This document shows positions 1-7,169 of a DNA stretch of 8,287 nt, piece after piece. Source of the stretch: CAYUYM01 sp964449305 (GTDB lineage Bacteria; Bacteroidota; Ignavibacteria; SZUA-365; CAYQST01); NCBI GenBank assembly GCA_964449305.1, contig CAYUYM010000152.1, positions 1 through 8,287 on the forward strand, written 5' to 3'. Position 1 is the stretch's first letter. Every line of letters begins with the position of its first letter. A program made the translations under genes and the position numbers. The notes below the pieces were generated by a model, which saw only the letters and a program-made list of their open reading frames with translations, ran no database searches and was not told the DNA's origin.

Positions 1-3000
1 TGGCAGAGCGAGGGCCGGGAGCAACGCGTGCGCCTGGAGTGGCGTGGCACCCCCATCAATGCGTACCGCACGGTCACCATCGTGAGCCAGGTGGCCATGC
101 CGCTGCGCCTCATCCCGGTGGATCACCTCGCGGTGCTTGTGGCCGTGCGCGATGCGCGGACAAACGCGGTGCTGCCTAACACCAATGTGGAGGTGGCGTT
201 CTTCGACCCGGTGGCCGGACAGGCAGGTGTGTCCTTCTCCAACCAGGCATACCGCAACGCCTCCATCCGGCTCGTCACCAGCAACGCGGGCATCGCGTAT
301 ATCGTGCTCCGCCGCGCGCAGATGCCGTCGCGACACATCGGCATCACGGTGACGCGGGACCATTACTACGAGAAATCCTCCGCCGTGCTCCACATGGACA
401 CCTTTCTGCGTCAGATGACGGACTCCGGCGTCACCGCATCCAATCTGTTCGCACTCCAGATCGAGGAGAACGCGGTGCGGGGCACCGTGGTGGAGAAGAG
501 CTACAACACACCGGTGGCGAACGCGAATGTCCATGCGTACTCGGTCCGACGCACACCCCGCGAGGCACAGGTTCGCCCGGGCGTGACCAAGACGATCTGG
601 GATTCCGACACCACCGATCACGGACGCGTGACGACGGATGCGAACGGCCGCTTCGTGTTTCCCGACCTGCCTGATTCGGTCGACATCTTCCTCACCGGGT
701 CGTACCTCAACTTCCAGGAGGAGGTCTACATGGAGCCGGGCACGGGACCGGTGATGCACAAGCTCGGGGCGATCAACGACTACCGCATCGAACTCACCGG
801 CAACGACACGCGCCTCGAGGGCAGCATCGCCGCCTCAGACCAGCTGTGGAACGAGCCCGTGGCTCACGTGCGCGTCAGCGTGTGGAAGCGGATCATCTGT
901 CAGGGCTTCGCCAATCCCTACGGTGGCCGGGCGCCGGACCGCCCCATCTACGCCTGGGTGGGCGATGCCGAGACCGATGACAATGGCAACTACCGCCTCG
1001 ATCGCGTCCCCGTGGATCTGCGGCTGTTTGTGACCGTGAACTGGAACGAATGGCGCAGCAGCGCCTCCGAGGATCGCGGGGATGAGTTCTGCGAGGCCGG
1101 GCACGACTCGTATCCCGGCTTCACCTACAAGGTCAACGACCCCATGTTCAAGGCGTGGCAACCGATCCGCTGGGTCGGCGGCCAGCAGCCCAACCCCGGG
1201 CAGACCGGCACGCTGCAGTGGGGCGAGGATCCGGAGACCGCCTCGCGCTACGATCTCGGCTACGCCCAGGTGGGGGTGACGCTCCGCCCCGGCGTGCGGC
1301 GCATGCTGCTCGTGAAACAGAGCGCCGACATCATCGTGCGCGATGAGTTCACCCTGCGGACCATCCCCGACGCGCGCGTCGAGATCTTCAACGACACACT
1401 TCGCCCTCCGAAGATCGTGCTGACGAGCGATGCCGAGGGACGGTGCAACGGCGTGCAACTCCCCTTCGGCCGACGATACTGGGTGCGTGTTTCCGCCGCC
1501 GCCTACGACAGCAAGCGTGTGCGCACTGCGGCGATGACCCAGGACCGGGTGATCACCGTCGACCTCCATCAACAGAAGGCCACCGTACGCGGGCGTGTAC
1601 GGAACTCCGTGACGCTCTCGCCCGTGGGTGGTGCGCGCGTGCAGCTCCTCGACGCCGCGACGCGGCAGCTTGTCGCGGGCAACGCCGGGGAGTACTCTGT
1701 TCTCGCGACCAACGACAGCGGCAGCTACATCCTCGGGCAGCGGCGCGTCAACGGCAATGCCATCTCCATCATCCATCCGGGATCATACATCGTCCAGACC
1801 ACGGCCTCGGGCTTTGTCACATCGGAGGTGCACGTCACACTCGCCGCCGGTGAGCAGCGCATCGTGGATGTCGCTCTCGAGGCACATGCGGGCGATGTGG
1901 AGGGGACGGTGACATCATCCAACCAACCCGTGGCGGGCGCCATCGTGAGCGTGGACGGGAGAAACAGCACCACCGACCAGCGGGGCTTCTACCGCATCAC
2001 CGATGTCCGCGTCGGGACCCCGTGGATGGAATGCTCCGCACCGGGCTTCCTCACAAACCAGGGAAGCGTCACCGTGCGCAACGGCCAGACGACCACACGC
2101 AACATCAGCCTCGACGAGGAACGCTACACGATTGGCGTGGTGGTGTTCCGCGACAACACCAGCACACTGCTCCCCGGCGCCACCGTCCGTGTGGAGGGCG
2201 TGCCCGCCGTCGTCACCGATGCCGGCGGACTCGCCCTCATCGCCGGCGTGCCCGCGGGTGTGGTGAACATCACCGTCGAGCCGCCGGCCGGACAGATGCT
2301 CACGACCTCCCGCATCACGAGCACACTCCCCCGCCCCGGCAACCTCAACCTCTTCAGCACCACACTGCGCCAGGCGGGGACGTACACACTCACCATCACG
2401 AACGCCACCAGCGGCCAGCCGATCCCGAATGCCGATGTGACGGTGGAGAACGGACCGGAGTACTCGCAGCGCGCCAATGCCCAGGGCATCGCCACGCTGC
2501 GCCTGCCCACGGGCCGCTGGAATCTTCGTGTCACTGCATCCGGGTACCTTGCCGGGTTCGCCGCCAATGTGCAGGTGCAGGCGGGGCAGTCCACGCAGGG
2601 GACGATGCGCCTCACACCGTCCGGGCTCCCCGCGGATCTCTTCCACGGCTTCCCCTACACCATCGACTCGCTGCGCAACACGGCGACAGGCATCATCGTG
2701 TCCGGACTGCTGCGGCTGCCGCTGCCCAACGGCACCTGCCTGAAGCTCCCCGCGGGGCTCGCCTCGATTGATGCGCGTTTCGCGAACATCGAGATCCGTA
2801 ATGACAGGCTGCTGAATGCCGAGGTGCAGGTGCAGTTCCCGGAGATCACCGGACTCACCCTGCACGGCTTTTCCGCCACCATCCGTGGCGCCCGCGTCAC
2901 ACTCACGGCCCAGGGCCTCGAGGTGCCGCTGCGGATCAACCTCGAGCCCCTGCAGGCGGTGGTGCCGGGGAGCGACCTTTCGAACATCGACTGTTCGGTG

Positions 3001-4869
3001 CGCGTGTCGACCACCGGTGTGCAGCTCGCGGGCAATGCCAGCCTGTCCTTCTCAGTGCCAAACATCCGGCAGACCATCTCCGGCATCGTGCTCGCTGTCG
3101 GCAACACCATCGGCCTGTCGGTGGACGGCCTCGCCTTCAACGGCAACCTCCAACTCCCCTTCCCCAATGTCCGCGACATCGCCTTCCGCAACTTCCGCAT
3201 CTCGAAGGTTGGGCGCATCAGCATGGACGCCATCGCGCTCGCGGCGCCGGGGGTGAGCTTCACATCCTCGATCCTCTCGGTGCGCCTGGACTCCGTCCGC
3301 ATGGACACACGGGGCTTCGCCCTGAGCGGCACGCTCTCGATCACCGGCGTCCCGGCGGTGGAGCTCGATTCGATCAAGGTCTTCGGCCTGCGCCTTGGTG
3401 GCGGAGGATCGATCGCCTCCATCGACGGCTACCGCATCTTCGGCGGATTCCGCCTCGCCGGGTACCGTGTGCCGAACAACCAGAGCCTCTCCGTCCAGAT
3501 CGGCGCCGACGATGCACGAAGGCTGTACATCGCCCTGCGCGGCGATCTGCCGCTGCCCGGGCTCGACCGCTCCATCCGGCTCGATCCCCTCATCGTCAAA
3601 TCCGACGGCAGCATCGAAGGCTCCATCCCCGTCAACGAATCGCGCAGCTTCAACAATGTGCTCTCCGTTGCACTGCAGCGCATCGACATACGGAGCACGG
3701 AGATCGTGCTCGTCGGTGGCATCAACTTCTCCATCCCGGGTCTGACCGTCCAGGTCGGAAACTTCCACTTCGGCCGCAACAGCAGCGTGAGTGTGGACTC
3801 GATCCGCGTGGCCTTCACGATCGAACCGCTTGATCTGTCGGGGGCGATCTCCTGGAACCGCGACCGCTTCGCCGGCGGCTTCGGCGCAAGCGTGATGGGC
3901 ATCGGGCTCGACGTGGGCTTCATGTATCGCAACAGCCAGAACTTCCAGTTCTCCTTTGTCGTGGGCCTCGGGTCCGGCATCCAGCTCTGGGCTCCGCCTC
4001 CCATCCTCGTCACCTCCATCGGTGGCGCCATCAGCTTCCGCAACGGTGTCCCGACCATCCGGCTCCTCGGTGAGATCGGTGTCGGAATCGTGGGGGTGGA
4101 CAACCTGCTTGCGCTGAACTTCACCAATCCCAATGATCCGGAGATCGGGCTCTTCTTCACGGGCTCGCTCGACGGCCCGGTGATCGGCGGGGGCACCACA
4201 CTGACCTTCCAGATCCCCGGACTCGACGCCATGGGCCTCGGCAAGGCGGTGGCGCAGCTCAACCTCGGGCGGCCCTCGTTCAGCGCAAACCTGGACGCCA
4301 GCGTGCGCATGTCGGTCCTGAGCATCCACGGCAACTTCGGCGCGCTCATCACACGCGACGCGTTCGGCGTGACCGCCATCACCGACGCCAACTTCGTGCT
4401 CGGCTCCTCGCACGGCGGCTGGACGCTGGGGCGCAACATCCGGCACAACAGCAGTTCCGGCGTGGCGGGCTTCAACCAGTATGCGAACAACGTCAACGGC
4501 TTCGTCACCAACCTCTCCTCCTCCGGCGACATCGACATCATCGTGGCAGAGGCATCCACCTCGCTGGAGACGGCGTTCTGGCTCGATGTGGCGCGCATGT
4601 CTGTCGGTGCGGGGATGCGGGCGCACATGTCGGCCGGCATCGACCTCGCCATCGTCACCGTGGGCGTGGAGGGATCGGTGAGCCTCTCCGGCTCGGTGTC
4701 GCGGCGGGACGGCATCAGCATCCGCGGTTCCGGCTCGCTGACCGGCGAGGCCTGCATCCGCTACCCCTGCTTCTCCGACGGCATCTGCAAGGAGTGCTGG
4801 TCCAAGACGGTGGGGGTCGACATCAGCTATGTGAACGGCGATCTCGATGCAGACGGATACATCCGGTGA
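1..4869 (+). CDS. Giant multidomain surface protein with carboxypeptidase-regulatory-like repeats (5'-truncated by window)
   Basis: The frame is open from the first base (visible residues begin WQSEGREQR) to a TGA at 4867-4869. The GTG at 28 is therefore only an internal valine codon, and the true start lies upstream. The visible part is 1622 residues. The first half (about 127-2625) is a chain of about eight small beta-sandwich domains of the carboxypeptidase regulatory-like / Cna-B class. The second half (about 2689-4866) is an unassigned beta-rich region with internal repeats, a glycine-rich stretch, a cysteine cluster and an acidic DxDxDG end. I see no catalytic motif, no membrane helix and no C-terminal sorting domain that I recognise. 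The protein is poor in cysteine (10 in all, four of them in the last 40 residues). In known proteins such domain strings make extended extracellular stalks or binding surfaces, so a surface or secreted structural role is inferred. The signal peptide, if present, is outside the window. Only 15 bases separate it from the next gene, which suggests co-transcription. The exact function is unknown. Confidence 0.9.
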   Translation, partial: WQSEGREQRVRLEWRGTPINAYRTVTIVSQVAMPLRLIPVDHLAVLVAVRDARTNAVLPNTNVEVAFFDPVAGQAGVSFSNQAYRNASIRLVTSNAGIAYIVLRRAQMPSRHIGITVTRDHYYEKSSAVLHMDTFLRQMTDSGVTASNLFALQIEENAVRGTVVEKSYNTPVANANVHAYSVRRTPREAQVRPGVTKTIWDSDTTDHGRVTTDANGRFVFPDLPDSVDIFLTGSYLNFQEEVYMEPGTGPVMHKLGAINDYRIELTGNDTRLEGSIAASDQLWNEPVAHVRVSVWKRIICQGFANPYGGRAPDRPIYAWVGDAETDDNGNYRLDRVPVDLRLFVTVNWNEWRSSASEDRGDEFCEAGHDSYPGFTYKVNDPMFKAWQPIRWVGGQQPNPGQTGTLQWGEDPETASRYDLGYAQVGVTLRPGVRRMLLVKQSADIIVRDEFTLRTIPDARVEIFNDTLRPPKIVLTSDAEGRCNGVQLPFGRRYWVRVSAAAYDSKRVRTAAMTQDRVITVDLHQQKATVRGRVRNSVTLSPVGGARVQLLDAATRQLVAGNAGEYSVLATNDSGSYILGQRRVNGNAISIIHPGSYIVQTTASGFVTSEVHVTLAAGEQRIVDVALEAHAGDVEGTVTSSNQPVAGAIVSVDGRNSTTDQRGFYRITDVRVGTPWMECSAPGFLTNQGSVTVRNGQTTTRNISLDEERYTIGVVVFRDNTSTLLPGATVRVEGVPAVVTDAGGLALIAGVPAGVVNITVEPPAGQMLTTSRITSTLPRPGNLNLFSTTLRQAGTYTLTITNATSGQPIPNADVTVENGPEYSQRANAQGIATLRLPTGRWNLRVTASGYLAGFAANVQVQAGQSTQGTMRLTPSGLPADLFHGFPYTIDSLRNTATGIIVSGLLRLPLPNGTCLKLPAGLASIDARFANIEIRNDRLLNAEVQVQFPEITGLTLHGFSATIRGARVTLTAQGLEVPLRINLEPLQAVVPGSDLSNIDCSVRVSTTGVQLAGNASLSFSVPNIRQTISGIVLAVGNTIGLSVDGLAFNGNLQLPFPNVRDIAFRNFRISKVGRISMDAIALAAPGVSFTSSILSVRLDSVRMDTRGFALSGTLSITGVPAVELDSIKVFGLRLGGGGSIASIDGYRIFGGFRLAGYRVPNNQSLSVQIGADDARRLYIALRGDLPLPGLDRSIRLDPLIVKSDGSIEGSIPVNESRSFNNVLSVALQRIDIRSTEIVLVGGINFSIPGLTVQVGNFHFGRNSSVSVDSIRVAFTIEPLDLSGAISWNRDRFAGGFGASVMGIGLDVGFMYRNSQNFQFSFVVGLGSGIQLWAPPPILVTSIGGAISFRNGVPTIRLLGEIGVGIVGVDNLLALNFTNPNDPEIGLFFTGSLDGPVIGGGTTLTFQIPGLDAMGLGKAVAQLNLGRPSFSANLDASVRMSVLSIHGNFGALITRDAFGVTAITDANFVLGSSHGGWTLGRNIRHNSSSGVAGFNQYANNVNGFVTNLSSSGDIDIIVAEASTSLETAFWLDVARMSVGAGMRAHMSAGIDLAIVTVGVEGSVSLSGSVSRRDGISIRGSGSLTGEACIRYPCFSDGICKECWSKTVGVDISYVNGDLDADGYIR
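127..2625 (+). repeat. String of about eight carboxypeptidase-regulatory-like beta-sandwich domains
   Basis: Approximate domain limits are 127-406, 466-795, 802-1287, 1306-1575, 1579-1887, 1891-2118, 2128-2376 and 2380-2625. Most follow the class pattern: an opening G-x-V strand, a 'P-[VI]-x-[GN]-A-x-V' strand, a turn of the type T-[ST]-D-x-x-G, then an F/Y-rich strand leading to 'G-x-Y/W-x-[VL]-x-[VA]-x-A-x-G-[YF]'. Clear turns are TTDANGRFVFPDLP (631-672), TDDNGNYRLDRVP (973-1011), TNDSGSYILG (1708-1737), TDQRGFYRITDV (1972-2007) and RANAQGIATLRLPTG (2470-2514). The first domain fits least well. The third has a long insertion rich in tryptophan. The units differ too much at DNA level to be recent duplications. 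Assignment is by motif pattern only; a Cna-B or SpaA-like label would fit some units equally well. Confidence 0.75.
2689..3840 (+). repeat. Unassigned beta-rich protein repeat, units of about 98-109 residues
   Basis: Inside the giant gene a motif of the form G-x-hydrophobic-x-x-G-x-hydrophobic-x-hydrophobic-x-x-P recurs. It reads GIIVSGLLRLPLP at 2689, GVQLAGNASLSFSVP at 3016, GFALSGTLSITGVP at 3313, GSIEGSIPV at 3607 and EIVLVGGINFSIP at 3700. A second copy sits within each larger unit: LNAEVQVQFPEI from 2812, FNGNLQLPFPNV from 3136 and IFGGFRLAGYRVP from 3436. Many copies are followed by an alternating strand with a conserved phenylalanine or glycine: TGLTLHGFSATIRG, RDIAFRNFRISKVG, LDSIKVFGLRLGG, LTVQVGNFHFGRN. 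Spacing between major units is 109, 99 and 98 codons. The pattern of alternating hydrophobic residues predicts tandem beta-hairpins, as in a solenoid or a groove-like sheet. I do not recognise a named family. Confidence 0.6.
3880..4260 (+). other. Glycine-rich, strongly hydrophobic beta segment of the giant protein
   Basis: This part of the protein is unusually rich in glycine and aliphatic residues arranged in alternation, for example SVMGIGLDVGFMY, FSFVVGLGSGIQLW, LVTSIGGAISF, LLGEIGVGIVGV and GPVIGGGTTLTF. Charged residues sit mostly in short turns such as NPNDPE. There is no continuous run long enough for a transmembrane helix that is not broken by glycine and polar residues, so beta strands are more likely. 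It may be a packed beta-sheet core or membrane-contacting strands. No family is recognised. Confidence 0.45.
4753..4866 (+). other. C-terminal four-cysteine cluster followed by terminal DxDxDG motif
   Basis: The last 38 residues of the giant protein hold four cysteines in the pattern C-x4-C-x5-C-x2-C (codons at 4753, 4768, 4786 and 4795), immediately followed by a tryptophan. The protein then ends in DLDADGYIR (4840-4866). The cysteine spacing suits two disulfides or a metal site. DLDADGYI matches the first eight positions of a calcium-binding D-x-D-x-D-G-x-I loop, but the chain ends before the glutamate that closes a full EF-hand or dockerin loop. Both readings are inference from motif alone. 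Confidence 0.5.
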
Positions 4870-4884
4870 TCCGGCCACGGCACC

Positions 4885-7014
4885 ATGACACGCTCCAGCA
4901 CGCAGGACACCTCCATGAAGACAGACAGCACCATCATGATGACAGGACGGATGCCGGCAATCCGGCTCCAGCACGCTTCCGGTCACCGCGTCACACAGAC
5001 ACTGTACAGGCACGGCGGCACGGCCCCGATCACCCGTCCCGCGTCCCCGCGGGCTCTGTGGGCGCTTGCGCTGCTGCTGCTGGCATTCGGCGCAGCACGC
5101 GGGCAGACGCATGTGCAGGCCGCGGCACTGCCAGGGCCCGAGGGGATCTGGCTCTTCTGGTCGATGCCGTCGGCCGAGGCCACGGGCGCCATCGTGCATC
5201 GCCGCGCCCCCATCGACACGGGCTTCCGACGGCTGACGCCGCAACCCATCCACCGGGCCGCCACGGCGGCAGATCTCGAGCTCCTGCCCGGCCGTGTGAT
5301 CGACAACCTCGTCCGCTACGTCGGACTGCATGACCGGCAGAGTCTCCTCGCCCGCATCGCTGCGGGCGACCGCGGTGTGACCGGCACGCTCGCGCTCGAC
5401 CGGCATGCGCGGCGCCTCCTCGGCGCCTCCTTCATCGACGCCACCGCCTCCGACACGGGCGACTACCTCTACCGCGTGGACTTCATCACGACGGCCGGCG
5501 CCGTCATCGCACAGTCCGACACGCTCACGGCCTCCACGCGCAGCATGCCCTGGGTGCGCCCACCCGATTCGGTGTGGGCGGAGGTGCATCCCTCCGGCAT
5601 CCTTGTGCACTGGCAGCCGGCCTCCGGCATGGACGCGGCCTTCGCCCACCAGGTGTGGCGCGCCCCCGTAGGCTCTGACGACTGGCACCCGCTCACGCTC
5701 CTCCCACGCGTCACACTGTTCGATGGCGACGTGCCCCGCGCCATGTCCCTGCTCGACACCACCGTCGCCGGCAGCGTGCACTATGCCGTCAGCGCCGTGG
5801 ACTACGCCGGCAACCGCAGTGACATGGTGCCGATGCGGCAGCCGTCCATCCACCGCGCCCCCACCGAACCACCGGCCATCACCTTCGACGCCGTCACCGG
5901 TTCCGACGAGGGCATCGTGCTCACGTGGAACGCCCCCGTGCTGTACGAGGCGGAGCACGTCGAGATCGGGCGGCGTGCCGCACTCGACAGCGTCTGGACC
6001 ACCCTCACGGCAGCGTGGACACCGATCATCGGGCGCAACACCTACACCGACCGCGGCGCCATCCCGGGACGCTTCTACCAGTACCGCATCAGGCGCTTCG
6101 ACCAGGACGTCCCCTCCATCTGGACACACTCCCGACTCGAAGCGCGACGCGAGGATCTCGACATGCAGGATCTGACGCTCTGGGCGGAGGCCGACGACGA
6201 GAGAATAGCCATCCGCTGGCGTATCGACTCGCTGCGGGACGACATCGTCTCGTGGCGCATTGAGCGCGCAGAGACGGAGGCGGGGCCCTGGGGGCTCATC
6301 TCCCCCCGGCTTGACCGCGGCACACGCGCATTCGACGAGAAGCCACCGGCGGGCATGGAGGGACGCACGCAGTGGTACCGCATCCGCGGTGTGGATGCCC
6401 GCGGCATCGAGACCCCGCCGTCGGACGCGATTGCCGTGCGCATTCCTGGACTGCCCGCTCCCGTCTCCACCCCCGTGGTCACGGCCATCAGGCATGCGGG
6501 TCGTGTGGACGTGGTCTGGTCGCGACCCGCGGAATCCGTTGCAGCGGGAACATGGATCGGCCTGCGCCGTTCCGGCGTGGTGGATGAAACGGTTGCAACA
6601 GTCGCAGACACCGTGTTCACCGCATCCATCCCGCTGACCGCGGCCATGTCCGGGGCGCAGGTGGTGCTCGCCTTCGTCAACCCCCTCGGCGCCCGTGGTC
6701 CTGCGTCCGCCCCCATCGATCTGATGGTGGAGGATGCGGACACTCCGGAGCAACCGGTGGGGCTGTTCGGCATGGAGGAGAACGGCACCGTGGAACTGCG
6801 CTGGAGCGCGTCCGACACCTCACGCACCACACGCTTCCGCATCTACTCCTCACCCGACGGTGAAACCTGGACGCTTCTCCGCGAGATCCCCGCCACCGGC
6901 GATCCGGCGCTGCGTGAAGCGATGACCACCGACCTCCGATGGTACGCTGTGAGCGCCGTCGGTGCGCAGGGGTCGGAGAGCGCACGATCCACGGCGGTGC
7001 TCGTCCGGCGATGA
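4885..7014 (+). CDS. Exported protein of six fibronectin type III-like domains
   Basis: The product is 709 residues from the ATG at 4885. It has a hydrophobic signal core at residues 58-70 and then six fibronectin type III-like domains that fill the rest of the protein. It contains no cysteine, so it is not a lipoprotein, and it has no visible catalytic motif and no C-terminal anchor or sorting domain: the last domain ends four residues before the stop. Fibronectin domains in bacterial exported proteins generally act as spacers or as protein and carbohydrate contact surfaces, so a scaffold or adaptor role is inferred. The start is uncertain. ATG 4885 gives a very long stretch of about 50 residues before the hydrophobic core; ATG 4915 (weak purine stretch AGGA upstream) and ATG 4951 (AGGACGG just upstream) are in-frame alternatives, and no later ATG, GTG or TTG start exists before the core. 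Spacing to the giant gene is 15 bases with the first start. From memory, proteins with this fibronectin layout and a long insertion in the first domain occur in Bacteroidetes; I could not confirm this. Confidence 0.88.
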   Translation: MTRSSTQDTSMKTDSTIMMTGRMPAIRLQHASGHRVTQTLYRHGGTAPITRPASPRALWALALLLLAFGAARGQTHVQAAALPGPEGIWLFWSMPSAEATGAIVHRRAPIDTGFRRLTPQPIHRAATAADLELLPGRVIDNLVRYVGLHDRQSLLARIAAGDRGVTGTLALDRHARRLLGASFIDATASDTGDYLYRVDFITTAGAVIAQSDTLTASTRSMPWVRPPDSVWAEVHPSGILVHWQPASGMDAAFAHQVWRAPVGSDDWHPLTLLPRVTLFDGDVPRAMSLLDTTVAGSVHYAVSAVDYAGNRSDMVPMRQPSIHRAPTEPPAITFDAVTGSDEGIVLTWNAPVLYEAEHVEIGRRAALDSVWTTLTAAWTPIIGRNTYTDRGAIPGRFYQYRIRRFDQDVPSIWTHSRLEARREDLDMQDLTLWAEADDERIAIRWRIDSLRDDIVSWRIERAETEAGPWGLISPRLDRGTRAFDEKPPAGMEGRTQWYRIRGVDARGIETPPSDAIAVRIPGLPAPVSTPVVTAIRHAGRVDVVWSRPAESVAAGTWIGLRRSGVVDETVATVADTVFTASIPLTAAMSGAQVVLAFVNPLGARGPASAPIDLMVEDADTPEQPVGLFGMEENGTVELRWSASDTSRTTRFRIYSSPDGETWTLLREIPATGDPALREAMTTDLRWYAVSAVGAQGSESARSTAVLVRR
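5035..5103 (+). other. Signal peptide core of the fibronectin-type protein
   Basis: Residues 51-73 read as an arginine-containing lead (RPASPRALW), a leucine/alanine core (ALALLLLAFGAA) and a small-residue end A-R-G. The most likely signal peptidase I cut is between G73 and Q74, giving a mature protein that begins QTHVQ. There is no cysteine, so signal peptidase II is excluded. Confidence 0.7.
5110..7011 (+). repeat. Six tandem fibronectin type III-like domains
   Basis: Approximate limits are 5110-5533, 5548-5842, 5854-6142, 6163-6445, 6451-6733 and 6739-7011. Each has the conserved B-strand tryptophan: IWLFW (W92), ILVHW (W243), IVLTW (W348), IAIRW (W445), VDVVW (W545) and VELRW (W640). Most have the later Y-x-[YV] strand and following turn: YLYRV, HYAVSAVDYAGN, YQYRI, WYRIRGVDARG and WYAVSAVGAQG. 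The fifth is the weakest, with LAFVNPLGARG in place of the tyrosine motif. Tryptophan spacing is 151, 105, 97, 100 and 95 residues; the first interval is about 50 residues longer because of an insertion in domain 1. Confidence 0.82.
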
Positions 7015-7097
7015 CCGCATTCCACACCCGCGGCATCGGTGCGATCCCATGCACGCCGCATCATCGGCATGTCCCACACAGGAAGCCCGACCACACC
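7015..7097 (+). other. Short gap between second and third genes
   Basis: This is the largest non-coding gap in the window. It holds an imperfect inverted repeat (CATGC at 7048-7052 against GCATG at 7067-7071, with a few further inner pairs) but no T-run after it, so I do not call a terminator. No recognisable promoter is seen. The gap therefore fits continued transcription into the third gene. Confidence 0.5.
7080..7085 (+). promoter_or_regulatory. Possible ribosome binding site of third gene
   Basis: AGGAAG lies 12 bases before the ATG at 7098. It is the only purine-rich stretch near the start. The spacing is longer than usual, and members of the Bacteroidetes often lack a strong Shine-Dalgarno site, so its role is uncertain. 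Confidence 0.35.
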
Positions 7098-7169
7098 ATG
7101 AACCGCTCCCGACGCCTGCCACCCCTCCTGCTTCTTCTGCTGCTGACACTCGCCGACGAGGCGACCGGG
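7098..7169 (+). other. Signal peptide of the barrel-like protein
   Basis: Residues 1-24 have a basic start (MNRSRR), a run of seven leucines (residues 10-16) and a probable cut after A-T-G, leaving a mature protein that begins QTDAW. This clear signal peptide supports ATG 7098 as the start; no competing in-frame start is seen in the gap upstream. The acidic DE pair just before the cut region is slightly unusual. Confidence 0.82.

Noticed and set aside
28..30. GTG as the start codon of the giant gene
   Set aside because: The same frame is open upstream to the window edge, there is no ribosome binding site before it, and no signal peptide follows it.
835..1776. Open frame of 313 codons on the - strand
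   Set aside because: Same compositional shadow as above, fully inside the domain string of the giant gene, with no recognisable motif.
1915..2865. Open frame of 316 codons on the - strand
   Set aside because: Same shadow composition, fully covered by the giant gene, with no start-site or domain support.
3429..4757. Open frame of 442 codons on the - strand in another frame
   Set aside because: Rich in S, P, R, T and M as expected for an off-frame reading of this GC-rich gene; no domain or signal seen.
4794..5333. Open frame of 179 codons on the + strand spanning the junction of the first two genes
   Set aside because: Its product is an H/R/G/A-rich off-frame reading. The frame it overlaps has clear signal peptide and fibronectin motifs.
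3052..6753. Open frame of 1233 codons on the - strand
   Set aside because: It lies opposite two well-supported genes that share one frame, and its protein is dominated by G, A, V, D, E and H. That is what results when GC-rich third positions of the + strand become first positions of the - strand. It has no domain pattern and crosses the gene boundary.
7048..7071. Hairpin-like inverted repeat as a terminator
   Set aside because: The stem is short and bulged, and no T-run follows.
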